Shown here: in pieces, positions 45,392-54,818 of the stretch | How positions within the stretch are numbered: the first letter of the stretch is position 1 | How the letters are laid out: every line of letters starts with the position of its first letter | From: Picochlorum sp. 'celeri' | Taxonomy: Eukaryota; Chlorophyta; Trebouxiophyceae | NCBI GenBank assembly: GCA_010909725.1 | Contig: JAACMV010000014.1 | Location: 972,501-1,036,500, forward strand | Direction: 5' to 3' | Length of the DNA stretch: 64,000 bases | Notes under the pieces: model-generated | What the model was told of the DNA's origin: nothing | Seen by the model: only the letters and a program-made list of their open reading frames with translations | The model's database searches: none | Program-made: the position numbers and the translations under genes

Positions 45392-46150
45392 ATGCGTGCG
45401 TTGACAGAGGATGAGACCAGGTTGGTCTTTGAAAAGCTGCACAAGTTTATAGGGAAGAATATCAAGGCGTTGGTGGATGGTAGTATGGATGATCAGAATT
45501 GCCTGAGGTTGCAAAAGGGTAGAGTATACTTTGTACGGGAAGATATTATGAAGAGGGCCACGAATGTGGCCAGAGATAAGTTGGTGTCCCTGGGGACATG
45601 CATTGGGAAATTTACACACAGTGGAAAGTTTCGTTTAACGATAGGATGCTTGGATGTGATGGCTCGATATGCAAAATACAAGGTATGTGTGTGTGTTATA
45701 TACATGGAGATGATATGGGGAAACACAGGGGTGGCTCGATGATGTAAACACATTCATTTCAGTCTTCAATCCGAACATAGTCATGTGGATCTACAATGTT
45801 ATATCCAACACTTGGACTGAGAGCCTTTTTACATGATGTATACCCTAATGTGCATGAATGACAATCGTAATGAAAGAAAGCATGTGTTGTGTATGCAGGT
45901 GTGGGTCAAGCCTTCAGCTGAAATGTCATTCTTGTATGGAAATCATATTGTCAAGAGTGGATTGGGTAGAATTACAGAGAATACGCCGTCATATACCGGG
46001 GTTGTGGTGTACTCCATGTCCGATATTCCCCTCGGATTTGGTGTCACGGCAAAGTCCACAGGCGAGTGCCGGACGGCTGATCCAAATGCCATTGTAGTCT
46101 TCCATCAAGCAGACGTTGGCGAGTATTTGCGTGCCGAGGATGAAATGTAA
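45392..46150 (+). CDS. NIP7: 60S ribosome biogenesis factor NIP7
   Basis: Exons 45392-45682 and 45899-46150 (216 bp intron, donor GTATGT) give 180 residues. [21 protein letters not shown] begins the N-terminal domain, followed by [11 protein letters not shown] and [20 protein letters not shown]. The C-terminal PUA domain has [43 protein letters not shown] and [15 protein letters not shown]. Length and sequence are family-typical. NIP7 binds pre-rRNA and is needed for 27S processing and 60S subunit assembly. The intron carries a probable box C/D snoRNA, in keeping with snoRNA hosting by ribosome genes. The stop is only 10 bp from the stop of the convergent SAP-domain gene. Confidence 0.95.
45733..45825 (+). 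ncRNA. Probable box C/D snoRNA inside NIP7 intron
   Basis: A 93-nt element lies wholly within the NIP7 intron. It starts GGCTC-g-ATGATGT and ends CTGA-GAGCC. GGCTC pairs perfectly with GAGCC as terminal stem. The C box (ATGATGT) differs from RUGAUGA only at the last base, which is unpaired in the kink-turn, and the D box CTGA is exact. The gap from stem to the sheared G-A pairs is three bases, as required. The guide stretch before the D box is near CCAACACTTGGA; its rRNA target was not identified. C' and D' boxes are not clear. Confidence 0.55.
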
Positions 46151-46160
46151 ATTACAATAT

Positions 46161-47588
46161 TTATAACGATGATGATTTTGATGGCGCGACAACATCCACG
46201 CGTCTTCTAAAGGCATTGGCAATGGAATGAGACACATCATCCTGAGCAAGGCTGCCAACCAAGGTGCTCTGCAAATGTGTCTTCACGTCAGTCGAGAGCT
46301 TTGCTGCAGAGTCCGCAGCCTGTACTATATTCTTAGGAATCTGGACAGTCAACATGTAGGTTGCATCGTGTGTGGGTACCTGCTCGCCATCTTGCATCAA
46401 TGAACCCCCTTCTCCCATGGCATTGTTGAGCACAGAAATCAACAGAGTTGACCACTGGTCAATACGAGGTACCACCACCACACCTCGAGGAGTTTCCTTC
46501 AAAAATGTGGCTAATCGATGCTGCACTTCCCCTCTCTCCGTGGTATCAACCTGTCCAGTAACATCCAGCTTCATCACCATGGATGGAGGTGCAACAGCTG
46601 CCAGTTCATCTTCTGTGGTCCTACACGATATTGCATCTGTGCATACAAACATGGCCACATTGGCTTTATTCCCTGAAATCTTTCTAAAAGACCATACATC
46701 ATCCAACGAGGACACAATACTCCCCCAATCAGGGGATTTCTCATCCAACCCAAGTACCGCATTCAACACAGCCCTATTCAGCACTTCCACGCTGCGCTCC
46801 TTCCCACTCTGCTGCGTCGCCTTTTTCTCTTCTAAAAAAGACTGCAGGTCATCAACCTTTTTCATCACACCATCCTTGGCACGCGAGACCTGCACCTTGG
46901 CCATCTCCAACACCCACGCACTCTTTTGCCTCACAGCATCAACCACTTGCCCAGAAGACACATGTTCCACAAACGCCCCAACACCATGTACCTGATCAAC
47001 CACAAATGCTTTGGCCGCATCCCCACAACGATGCTCCTGACAATATGGCATGACAGTCACAATCCCAGCAGACAAGACAAGCGACATCATCGCCCCACAC
47101 ACTCTGATCCACAAGTGCGTCCTTCGAGCCGCCTTTTTCTTCTTCTTCGTTTTCGTACTATCTACTTTATATGACCCAGCATCGCTCGTAGACGATCGAC
47201 GACGAGATGCCCTCTCTGGCAAAGGAGTGTGAATGGCTGTATCCATGGACACACCTGACGCCGCCGTGGTCTTCCTCCTCCCTGATGAAGGCTCCTCTTC
47301 ACGAGGAGGAACACTTTCTGTAGATCCATAATGTGCCTTCAATGCTTCCCGAAGATCAACCAATTTCCTGCAACACACCCATTCGCGTGAGTCAATCTTT
47401 CCAACCGTCAGTCCAAGATCCTACACTCATACGCCATCGTCCTCTTCGCATATACCTTATAGACAATTATATTCACATCCATCGCTGAATAAAGATACAA
47501 GAACACACCCTTTCGCAGGAATCCCAACATCTTTGCAGGCGCGACGCACGTCATTATACGTCAGTGCATCAATTTCTGCTGCATCCAT
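46161..47588 (-). CDS. SAP-domain, single-pass membrane protein with AAA-like lumenal domain
   Basis: Exons 47588-47509 and 47367-46161 (141 bp intron) give 428 residues. Across the splice a SAP/HeH-type helix pair is formed: LTYNDVRRACKDVGIPAKG then KLVDLREALKAHY. A basic, Ser-rich segment (ERASRRRSSTSD, KTKKKKKAARR) leads to one membrane helix (VCGAMMSLVLSAGIVTVM) near 125. After it come a helical linker and a domain with alternating strands: VAMFVCTD, MVMKLDVTG, RGVVVVPRIDQWS and ATYMLTVQIP. The strand order recalls Torsin-type AAA proteins or the ATPase-dead LAP1 domain, without a Walker A. SAP plus membrane helix is the plan of inner nuclear membrane proteins. Function is inference; no orthologue recognised. 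Confidence 0.65.
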
Positions 47589-47786
47589 GCTGATTATATG
47601 TACTATTTCTATTCCTATATAAGATTATTGATGATTTTGCAATGAATCTGGGTCCTGCTGACTGTTCCTTCAGAGGAACAATCGACGCATAACGACCATG
47701 TACATGCATCACAATGTCCCATCAAGGCATCTATTTGATGGGCATCTTCATTTTCTGTCTACCGACACGATCTTGTACATACAAAC

Positions 47787-48719
47787 ATGCTTCTCAATCA
47801 CAGAAATCATGTGATAATGAATTATATACGACTTCGTGCTCGTGTCGTAACGAGGCAGGGGCAGAATGGTGCTGTGAGGTGCTTGAGACATGCGAGACCG
47901 CATTATGCACTGTCTGAACAGCATAATTCTAGTATTGTAGCGCATGAGAGCGATAAAGATCTCACGGTTCGATTTGGATTTTCAGCTGGGGGGCTGCTAT
48001 TTCCATTCTACATTGGAGTATGCCGTGGTTTGGAAGCATCAGGATACATGTCAGAGAGGACGAAATTAGCTGGGGCTTCTGCGGGGTCTTTGATTGCAGC
48101 ATGTGTGAATTCTGGTCTATCTATGGATACCGTATCAGACTTGTGTAGAGATTTGATGGAGGATTGTAGATTGCATGGCACTCGAGGGAGATTGGGTATA
48201 GTCTTGGAGCGTTTTCTGTCAGAGGCACTTCCTGTGGATGCGCACGAGCGATGCACGAATAAGACGTTTGTGGCGGTGACAAATGCGTATTATGGAAAGG
48301 GAGAAAGATTTCCTCGCGTGCGTCCGGTGCTTGTGAGTGAATTTAAGGATAGGGAAGACTTGATACAGTGTCTCCTCACAAGTTGCCATATTCCACTGTA
48401 TATGGATGGCAGATTTGTGACTGAATTTCGAGGTCGAACGCATTTCGATGGCGGTGTGACCAATTTTATACCGTTGCCTCCAGGATCGGAGCCAGGGGTT
48501 CGAATTAGTTGTTTTGGTGCCAAGCAGCTTTCTTCAATCTATGATATTGGGATTGCCCCAGATGTCTTTGAGGCATGGCCTCATTCCATCACTCAAATGG
48601 TGCAGTGGGCATTCTCTCCAGCAGATGACCATTATCAGAGAATGCTGATCGATAGAGGAGAGCAAGATGCGCTTCGATGGGCTGAAGAATTCGATAGAGA
48701 GCACACAGCAACTAACTAA
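47787..48719 (+). CDS. Patatin-like phospholipase
   Basis: 310 residues, single exon. The patatin core is readable: VRFGFSAGGLLFPFYIGVCRGL (glycine-rich oxyanion loop), GASAGSLIAA (GxSxG nucleophile Ser) and HFDGGVTNFIPL (DGG with the catalytic Asp). PLYMDGRF and KTFVAVTNAYYG fill the middle. Such enzymes release fatty acids from membrane or storage lipids. The first ~50 residues are Arg/His-rich with few acids (LRARVVTRQGQNGAVRCLRHARP), so an organelle presequence is likely; the exact start is uncertain because other methionines precede the core. Its stop codon is separated by a single base from the stop of the convergent acetyltransferase gene. Confidence 0.85.
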   Translation: MLLNHRNHVIMNYIRLRARVVTRQGQNGAVRCLRHARPHYALSEQHNSSIVAHESDKDLTVRFGFSAGGLLFPFYIGVCRGLEASGYMSERTKLAGASAGSLIAACVNSGLSMDTVSDLCRDLMEDCRLHGTRGRLGIVLERFLSEALPVDAHERCTNKTFVAVTNAYYGKGERFPRVRPVLVSEFKDREDLIQCLLTSCHIPLYMDGRFVTEFRGRTHFDGGVTNFIPLPPGSEPGVRISCFGAKQLSSIYDIGIAPDVFEAWPHSITQMVQWAFSPADDHYQRMLIDRGEQDALRWAEEFDREHTATN

Positions 48720-48720
48720 T

Positions 48721-49478
48721 TTAATGAATACGTTTTGATAATGTCACAATTCTACCCACGCGTGTCTGGCTTTCAGTCCAAGACTCATCGTCGCCATTCA
48801 TCCTATCAAACCCAAATCCTTCATAGAGTGAGACCGCACTAGTATTGGCGAGTTCCACGTCGACTCGAAGCATCACAGCCCCCATGGCCTCTGCCTCGTC
48901 CTCAGCATACTTGAGCATTTTTTGTGCAATTCCCTGTCGTCTATACTCTGGAATCACGACCACATTCTTGATATGTGCTACACTATTTTGACCACGTACG
49001 ATGTCCATTTCCAAGCACCCAACTACACTTGGAACAGAACTGCTACGCTCCCCTAGTTGTGCACTGCAGGCAACAATATTGACAGCACTGCCCTGGCTGC
49101 TCTGCAACCGAAGAAACTCTTTTTCTGCAAACTGTTTCTTATACGATGCAATAAATCTACCAAAATGTTGCTCCTGTACAATAGTATACATGAAGAGATG
49201 TTCAGAATAACAGAATTCAAACCTCGCCCTTGGAAAAAGCCGGATTGACTACATGTGGGTCGAACCTCATAGAACGCATCCGCGCGCATCTGAGATATCA
49301 TTCTCATATCATCCTCTGTATCCATGTATTTAAGAAGTAATCCGTCATTGTACTGCTGCATCGACACGCGAGGTCGTATCAACGACCGAGCATGTTGTTT
49401 GGGCCCTTGACATGTCACATGTCGTCGTGCCACTGAGGCATGAAAACCCCCACGCTGATGAAGAGTATACACATTCAT
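48721..49478 (-). CDS. GNAT-family N-acetyltransferase, probably organellar
   Basis: Exons 49478-49266 and 49173-48721 join in frame to 221 residues. The GNAT core is clear: VVGCLEMDI, AHIKNVVVIPEYRRQGIAQKML (the acetyl-CoA loop RxxGxA), then AMGAVMLRVDVELANTSAVSLYEGFGF. The N-terminal ~45 residues (HASVARRHVTC, RSLIRPRVS) look like a plastid or mitochondrial presequence. Junction residues are MRADAFYE then EQHFGRFIASYKKQFAEKE. The donor is GTTCGA, a weak site, but it is the one that keeps phase. Plant plastid GNATs of this type acetylate lysines and N-termini; this substrate class is inference. Confidence 0.8.
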
Positions 49479-49560
49479 ATCACATAGATAAATACATTCA
49501 TAATAATAATAAGATGTGCTGGTCTAATAAATGTACATGGGCATCACAAGAATGAATACA

Positions 49561-50202
49561 TCACACAGCATGTTGGCTAGTGTCATGATTGCCCTGCTTT
49601 TCTGCTTCTGCTTCTGCGGCAATGGAACTATCAGTGTGAGGAGGAACAGTATCAATATTAGTATTAGTATTACTACAAGTCACCGCATTGCTATTCAAAT
49701 GAAGCTTGTTGACCAGCCTCTGCCGAAACACACTCTCCACACCATACCCCTGCCGTGTTGACACTGGAGCCTCTCGTAAACGCAAAAATGAGCCATACGC
49801 GTCTTCTCGCTCTAAAGAATCTAAAGTACACAGCTTGCTCGTGTCCACAGACAGAGATACCTCACGTGCACCCTGTACCTTGTCCACAAATGCTGCCCTC
49901 CCTCCTGGGTGTTCCAACAAGCTTTGATACGCCCTTAATTCATCCGCAAGCACCCCAGTATCCGTCCGATCAGTTTCAGAGTCATCTATAGGACCATGGG
50001 AAAGATATTCAGTCTCGTCTTCGCCTGAGGATCCAGCCTCGGTGAAATCTCCAAACTCAAAATCGTCTTCATCGTGAGTTTCATTACCAATGCCAAAGGT
50101 CTTTTCATCTACTGCTGTTGCTACAATTGGTTCTTCTGCCTTCTGTTCTATCTGTTTAAGGAGGTCATCATCACCGAGGATGGGAGAATGAGTCGCATCC
50201 AT
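49561..50202 (-). CDS. Hypothetical acidic protein with DFEFGDF-type motif
   Basis: 213 residues in one open frame beginning at ATG 50202. No known domain is recognised. The N-terminal half is acidic and contains DEDDFEFGDFTEAGSS, which resembles the DFGxF-type ligands bound by the ear domains of AP-1 and GGA clathrin adaptors. The middle holds a more ordered segment: DELRAYQSLLEHPGGRAAFVDKVQ and SLEREDAYGSFLRLREAPVS. The C-terminus is low in complexity (NTNTNIDTVPPHTDS, AAEAEAEKQG). A role in vesicle traffic is inference from one short motif. It could equally be a lineage-specific protein. Confidence 0.55.
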   Translation of the reverse strand: MDATHSPILGDDDLLKQIEQKAEEPIVATAVDEKTFGIGNETHDEDDFEFGDFTEAGSSGEDETEYLSHGPIDDSETDRTDTGVLADELRAYQSLLEHPGGRAAFVDKVQGAREVSLSVDTSKLCTLDSLEREDAYGSFLRLREAPVSTRQGYGVESVFRQRLVNKLHLNSNAVTCSNTNTNIDTVPPHTDSSIAAEAEAEKQGNHDTSQHAV

Positions 50203-50775
50203 TCGAACGACAAGGTGCGCAGCGTGAATCTCTCCTCGTTTACTGTGTCATACCTAGGCGGTAGATGCTTTCTTTTACCTGTTTACAATATCAAATTACG
50301 TGCAGTGTGATTGTGTCACGACGGGATCCGTGCTTCTACATTGAATCCATGGAAAGAAGAAGCTGACAACGTCCACGGCTTCTACCACAGGTCGGTGACG
50401 CTCCCAAGGAGAATGCCGTGGGTGGTCTCTCTTTAGGGGGTACGACCATCAAAGCCGTGTCGTGAGAGAGATCACTCCAACCCGTTGCGCAATCTTTACA
50501 GAGGGGTGCATCTCTCGATCTGGCCATGCTGACGTCATCATCCCCCTTGTTCAAGGGTCTTCAGGCGGACATTCCCATCAATGGCTGTGTATGACCGACG
50601 ACGGTGTCATCCCGACCCGGAATCTCTCCCGGGTTCGAGTGATCTGAGACCCACCCACGATGGGTTCAAATAGTCAACCTCGTCACAAGGTAGGCTAGAA
50701 TAATTCATTAATTCTACCTTACACATTATTGTTAAAGTCACTGAAAAGGGCCACTCTTTGCTGCTCGAAACAAGA
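50203..50775. other. Divergent promoter region before first six-cysteine gene
   Basis: The 573 bp gap holds the promoter of the hypothetical acidic protein and of the first duplicated gene. From about 50650 onward it is similar to 52068-52194, marking the left part of the duplicated block. No gene is supported. Confidence 0.45.
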
Positions 50776-51512
50776 ATGTACATTGTCTCAGTGCTTCTCG
50801 GTCTGCTCTTCTCTGCCTTCACGGCGAGTGCCAAGAACGGCAAGGAATACATGAATCGCTCATGCCGTTATACCTGGATCTGCAATGATAAAGGATGCCT
50901 TGGAAAAAACATTGAACCATACTCCAGTACGTTGCGTGCTGTTGCCTACTTCTGTCCGGTTCTGGCCACACACCTTCCTTGTTCAGGGGGGTCGTAGGGC
51001 GTCTGCCACACACCTGCGTGATTTCTGCTGTATGCCTTGTATAGTGTTTTATAACGTTGCTCAAAAATATTTTATGTTGTATAGATTGCGATGGTAGCAA
51101 GAACTGCAAGTCTGACTTGGAGAATTGGATTCTGGCTGGAGCAAGGAAGCAGTGGGGAAAGAACTCTGTCCAATGGAAGGCTCGATACAATTTGGAAAAG
51201 AAAGCAAACTGGTCCAAGATGTGGAAGGAATTCCCATGGCTGAAGAGGGATATCGTTAAGACCATTAAAGATATCAGAAAGTATGGATACAAGGTCAAGT
51301 ACAACCCACCAAAGGTGGAGGACATTGTCTCCAGAGTCTGTGTGGCCTCCAGCAAGGGAAGGAAAAAGGGAATGAACAAGCGAACGATGCTCGTGAGCTT
51401 GAATCCAAATGCCGTCAAGTACCCAACAGGAGATGAGAAGACACGTACATACTTCAGGGCATACTCTGTCAAGGGTAAGACTGACGGATTTGTATCGGCC
51501 AAACAGCATTGA
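50776..51512 (+). CDS. Secreted cationic six-cysteine protein, copy A
   Basis: Exons 50776-50926 and 51085-51512 (158 bp intron, donor GTACGT, acceptor TATAG) give 192 residues. A signal peptide (MYIVSVLLGLLFSAFTASA) is followed by a Cys cluster: MNRSC, TWIC, KGC, SNC and KNC. The sixth Cys is in SRVCVASS. NRS forms an N-glycosylation site. The rest is rich in Lys and aromatic residues: NWILAGARKQWGKNSVQWKA, WPWLK-like FPWLKRD and IKDIRKYGYKVKYNPP. I do not recognise a family. The tandem copy B downstream is about 87 percent identical, and all six Cys are conserved. Likely an extracellular protein, perhaps carbohydrate or wall binding; this is inference. Confidence 0.82.
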
Positions 51513-52194
51513 GAAACATGCCGTTGAGACCATATCACTTGAATTGAATAAATAAACTCAAAAATGGCCAAGACATGCCAAGAACCAAGTAGTATTACTA
51601 TGCAGTAAAGATATTATTGCTGGTAATCATGGATGGTCTCTCCTGTGGGCAGAGCATCGTATCATCAAGTTTGATTCACACATCATATTTTGCTATTTTC
51701 ATGCTTACACATTGCATCTCTGTAATTTAAAAGCACATTAGCGTTTGTGTAGTATGAGAATTGATTCTCCGGTCCAACCACCGTATGTATCCAGGCATTG
51801 TTGAAGCAACATTGTCAGCAGTCTGCCATGTATGTGAGGCCTGATTCCGAGGTTCTCGGTGCAGGCCAAAATGAAATGTGCATATCGATAGTGACATTGA
51901 AGTGTGTCACCAGAATAGTGCTGTTGGATGCGATCCAACTATACAAAAACTGAGAGGCTGAGAGGCAAAACGTGGTAGATCGGAAGCTCCCTGTCTTGAG
52001 CTGCCTGAAGACGTGTCTTTACATGTCCACGTCAGCAGGCGCTTTCCTGGCTCGTAGAATCTGGTCGAGTCACCCACGATGCGTTCAAATCATCGACCCC
52101 GTCGCCAGCGAGACTACAATAATTCATTAGTTCTACCTTTAAAATCATAGTTAAAGTCACTGAAAAGTGCCAATCTTTGCTGTTCGGAACAAGA
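51513..52194. other. Spacer between duplicated genes, with a copied gene fragment
   Basis: The left part (51513-51740) is the 3' flank of copy A and is similar to the 3' flank of copy B. The stretch 51738-51985 is a decayed copy of the end of the peptidase-like gene and is listed on its own. The right ~130 bp is the promoter of copy B, similar to 50650-50775. Confidence 0.6.
51738..51985 (-). pseudogene. Duplicated 3' fragment of the S41-like gene
   Basis: On the minus strand this region matches the last ~150-250 bases of the gene at 53239-54033, with shared blocks AAATGTGCATAT-like, TTTTGGCCTGCACC and AATCAGGCCTCA. Reading frame relative to the source gene is broken by small indels, and no start or upstream exon is present. 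It was evidently carried along when the neighbouring secreted-protein gene was duplicated. A chance 66-codon open frame remains but is not expected to be expressed. Confidence 0.7.
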
Positions 52195-52918
52195 ATGTAC
52201 ATTGTCTCAGTGCTTCTCGGTCTGCTCTTGTCGGCCTACACGGCGAGTGCCAAGGACAGCGGCAAGGGATACATGAATCGTTCATGCCGTTATACCTGGA
52301 TTTGCAATGATAAAGGATGCCTTGGAAACGACATTGAACCATACTCAGGTACGCTGCCTGCTTCTATCTGATTCTGGCCAGACGCCTCAGGGGGGGTCCG
52401 TAGCGCGTCCGCCTCATACCTGCGTGATTTCCGCCGTATGCCTTGTGTAGTACTTTATAACGTTGCTCAAAATATTTTGATGTTGTGCAGACTGCAATGG
52501 AGACAAGAACTGCAAGTCTGACTTGGAGAATTGGAGGCTTGCTGGAGCAAGGAAGCAGTGGGGAAAGAACTCTGTCCAATGGAAGGCTCAGTACAATTTG
52601 GAGAAAAAAGAAAACTGGGCCAAGATGTGGAAATCGTACCCATGGCTGAAGAAGGATATCGTTAAGACCATTAAAGATATCAGAAAGTACGGATACAAGG
52701 TCAAGTACAACCCACCAGAGCTGGAAAAGATCGTCTCCAGAGTCTGTGTGGCCTCCAGCAAGGGAATCAAGAAGGGAATGAACAAGCAAACCATGCTCGT
52801 CAGCTTGAATCCAGATGCCATCAAGTACCCAACAGGAGATGACAAGACACGTACATACTTCAGGGCATACTCTGTCAAGGGTAAGACTGACGGATTTGTA
52901 TCGGCCAAACAGCATTGA
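52195..52918 (+). CDS. Secreted cationic six-cysteine protein, copy B
   Basis: Exons 52195-52348 and 52491-52918 (142 bp intron, donor GTACGC, acceptor TGCAG) give 193 residues. Signal peptide, six Cys, glycosylation site and lysine-rich second half are as in copy A. Roughly 26 residues differ, mostly on charged positions (for example SK to DK and RYN to QYN), plus one inserted residue after the signal peptide. Substitutions are mostly conservative and the frame is intact, so both copies look functional. Intron position is identical but phase-adjacent bases differ. The 5' and 3' flanks are also duplicated. The original gene is likely B, because its downstream neighbour is the more complete one. 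Confidence 0.82.
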
Positions 52919-53238
52919 GAAACATGCCGTTGAGACCACATGACCATATCACTTCAATGAAGGAAACCCAAATACGGCCAAGACATGTCAAGAACCAAGT
53001 AGTATGTACTAGAGATATTAACGCAACAGTGTCATTATTGCTGGTGATTACATGATGTTCTTTCCTGTGGACAGAACATCGTATCATCATGTTTGATTCG
53101 CATCATATTTTGCTATTTTTCATGCTAAAACTTTGCGTGTATCTGTAATTTAAAATTTTCAAGCACAAAAAGTATCCAATAGTATGAGGCTCATTCCATT
53201 GTCTACCCAGGCACTATGGAAACATGGCCAGCAAGTTG

Positions 53239-54033
53239 TCATATATGAGGCCTGATTCTCGAATGTCGTGGCTTTTGGTGCAGGCCAAAACGGAATGTAC
53301 ATATATCTGCAGGAATGTTGAAATATTCTATAGGGATAGTGCTATTGGGGGGAATTCCATCATAGAAAAATAGACGAGAGGCAAACTGTGGTGGTTCAGA
53401 AGATAGAGCAGGAGACGCGGGTAAACTGGCTCGGAGTTTCTCATAGGACTGCAAATATGACTGGATATCCCATGATGTGTTGTTGCTGCCTTGAAACAGA
53501 CTCTCAGTTTCAAGGATGGCCTTTTCTGGGCTCTCATCAAAGAGTGACAAGGTGCCCATATCTAACCTGATACCACTCGTGTGCCCATCCTTCGCACGGA
53601 GCAAAATATCATTGATCTTGTAGGCCAACATCCCATCAGCATGATCCTTGGCCTCGATCTCTTCCCTCAATGCCAGAAACTCCTTGTCATAGTCCACCTG
53701 TCCCCCTGATGTCCCATTAAAGATTTCCCATCCAAATGGATTGGCGATTGGACTAGACTTGAGGATATCGTTGTTATAGTAGTAGTACCCATAACCAGCC
53801 TTTAGAATATCATTGAAAGAATGAACAGCAGCAAGGGCCTTGTCAATCTTTACCTTGGTGAGGCAATCCACAACACCCCCTACTGGAGCGAAGAATATCT
53901 TCTCATCAACTGGCGTGACACTAAAATACAAAGATGGTGACTTTGGAAAACATCTCGTTGGGTCTGGCGCAATTGTCCGGGATTAAACACCCAAGGCAAG
54001 GGAGAGCACGAGCCACTGGGACAGAGGGGCCAT
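53239..54033 (-). CDS. Truncated secreted S41-type peptidase-like protein (N-terminal part only)
   Basis: Exons 54033-53991 (signal peptide APLSQWLVLSLAL) and 53909-53239 join in frame to 237 residues. The body resembles the N-terminal region of fungal and other CPAF-like S41 peptidases: VDCLTKVKIDKALAAVHSFNDIL, a GYGYYYYNN segment, YDKEFLALREEI and YKINDILLRAKDGHTS, where KDGHT is the family motif before the protease core. Normal members have 600 or more residues with the catalytic Ser further on. Here the frame stops after RPHI, and downstream lies the duplicated gene pair on the other strand, so the catalytic part is missing. It may be a pseudogene or a repurposed secreted fragment. Confidence 0.6.
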
Positions 54034-54818
54034 GCTGATCATCAGCCATCGGATGGCGATTCAAACAGGACGTATTGCTTCTACTATCGCATCGTCATGT
54101 TTTAGAAAAGGGTTTACAATGCATCACGATAGATTTTAGCTCGAACCTACACGAAACTAAACAGATTACGTTAATATACCCACGCTGGTCGAATATATTC
54201 TTATATTGGCCCTTCCCGGTCAAAAGGGGCCTTGGATAGCACGATACCAACGACAACCGAGGCGCGTGTTACTGCCACATCATGCAAGAAATTTCCTGGC
54301 TTCTGTTTGGACAGAAAAGGGCGCATGCTGCTGTCAAGACAGTCTCCAACGTATTGCTCATGCTCTTCGACACACCATGATGACCATGTTGGGCACATGA
54401 AATTGCCACGGCTGGCCAGCACATGTAATACTTGCACGCTCTACAAAACCGATAGGTACACCAAGACCTATTGATGATTGAGGCCTTGAGAATGTTTTCA
54501 CGCAGCGACACACATCTCGTAGTATATGGGTTTCGGAAACTCTCAATGAGGACGCCAACGTTTGTTCGGGATGACCCAATGCGCTGCAAATCAATTCAAC
54601 ATTGAGATGCTCTGTACCTCATCATCAGGCCTAGGCCTGCAATGAATTTTCCAATTGCTTTTTACGAAGGAGAATGAGCCTCTCCTATCTATGTGCTCTT
54701 CTTTAGTCTTGTAGCATGTATGTTTTGTTGATGAGAGGATCCAAGCAATCCCAGGCGATTCAAGGAAAGCAACAGCAACCTGATATCGGTATAGTTCTGC
54801 ACACAGAGCTGAGCGACC
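54034..54818. other. Intergenic between divergent genes
   Basis: This 785 bp gap holds the promoters of the S41-like and Tim44-like genes. Overlapping frames of 64-106 codons on both strands across 54200-54600 have no domain, signal peptide or splice support. I see no RNA gene. Confidence 0.45.

Larger units (their letters stand above)
50650..53400. repeat. Tandem segmental duplication, two ~1.35 kb units
   Basis: Unit 1 (about 50650-51985) and unit 2 (about 52068-53400) are similar over promoter, both exons, intron, 3' flank and the end of the next gene on the opposite strand. Coding parts are most alike, while introns and flanks have drifted, which fits selection on the coding sequence. 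Exact ends were judged by eye. Confidence 0.8.

Noticed and set aside
50655..50675. GGGTTCAAAT resembling a tRNA T-arm, repeated at 52088
   Set aside because: It is part of the duplicated promoter block; the rest of a tRNA cannot be folded around it.
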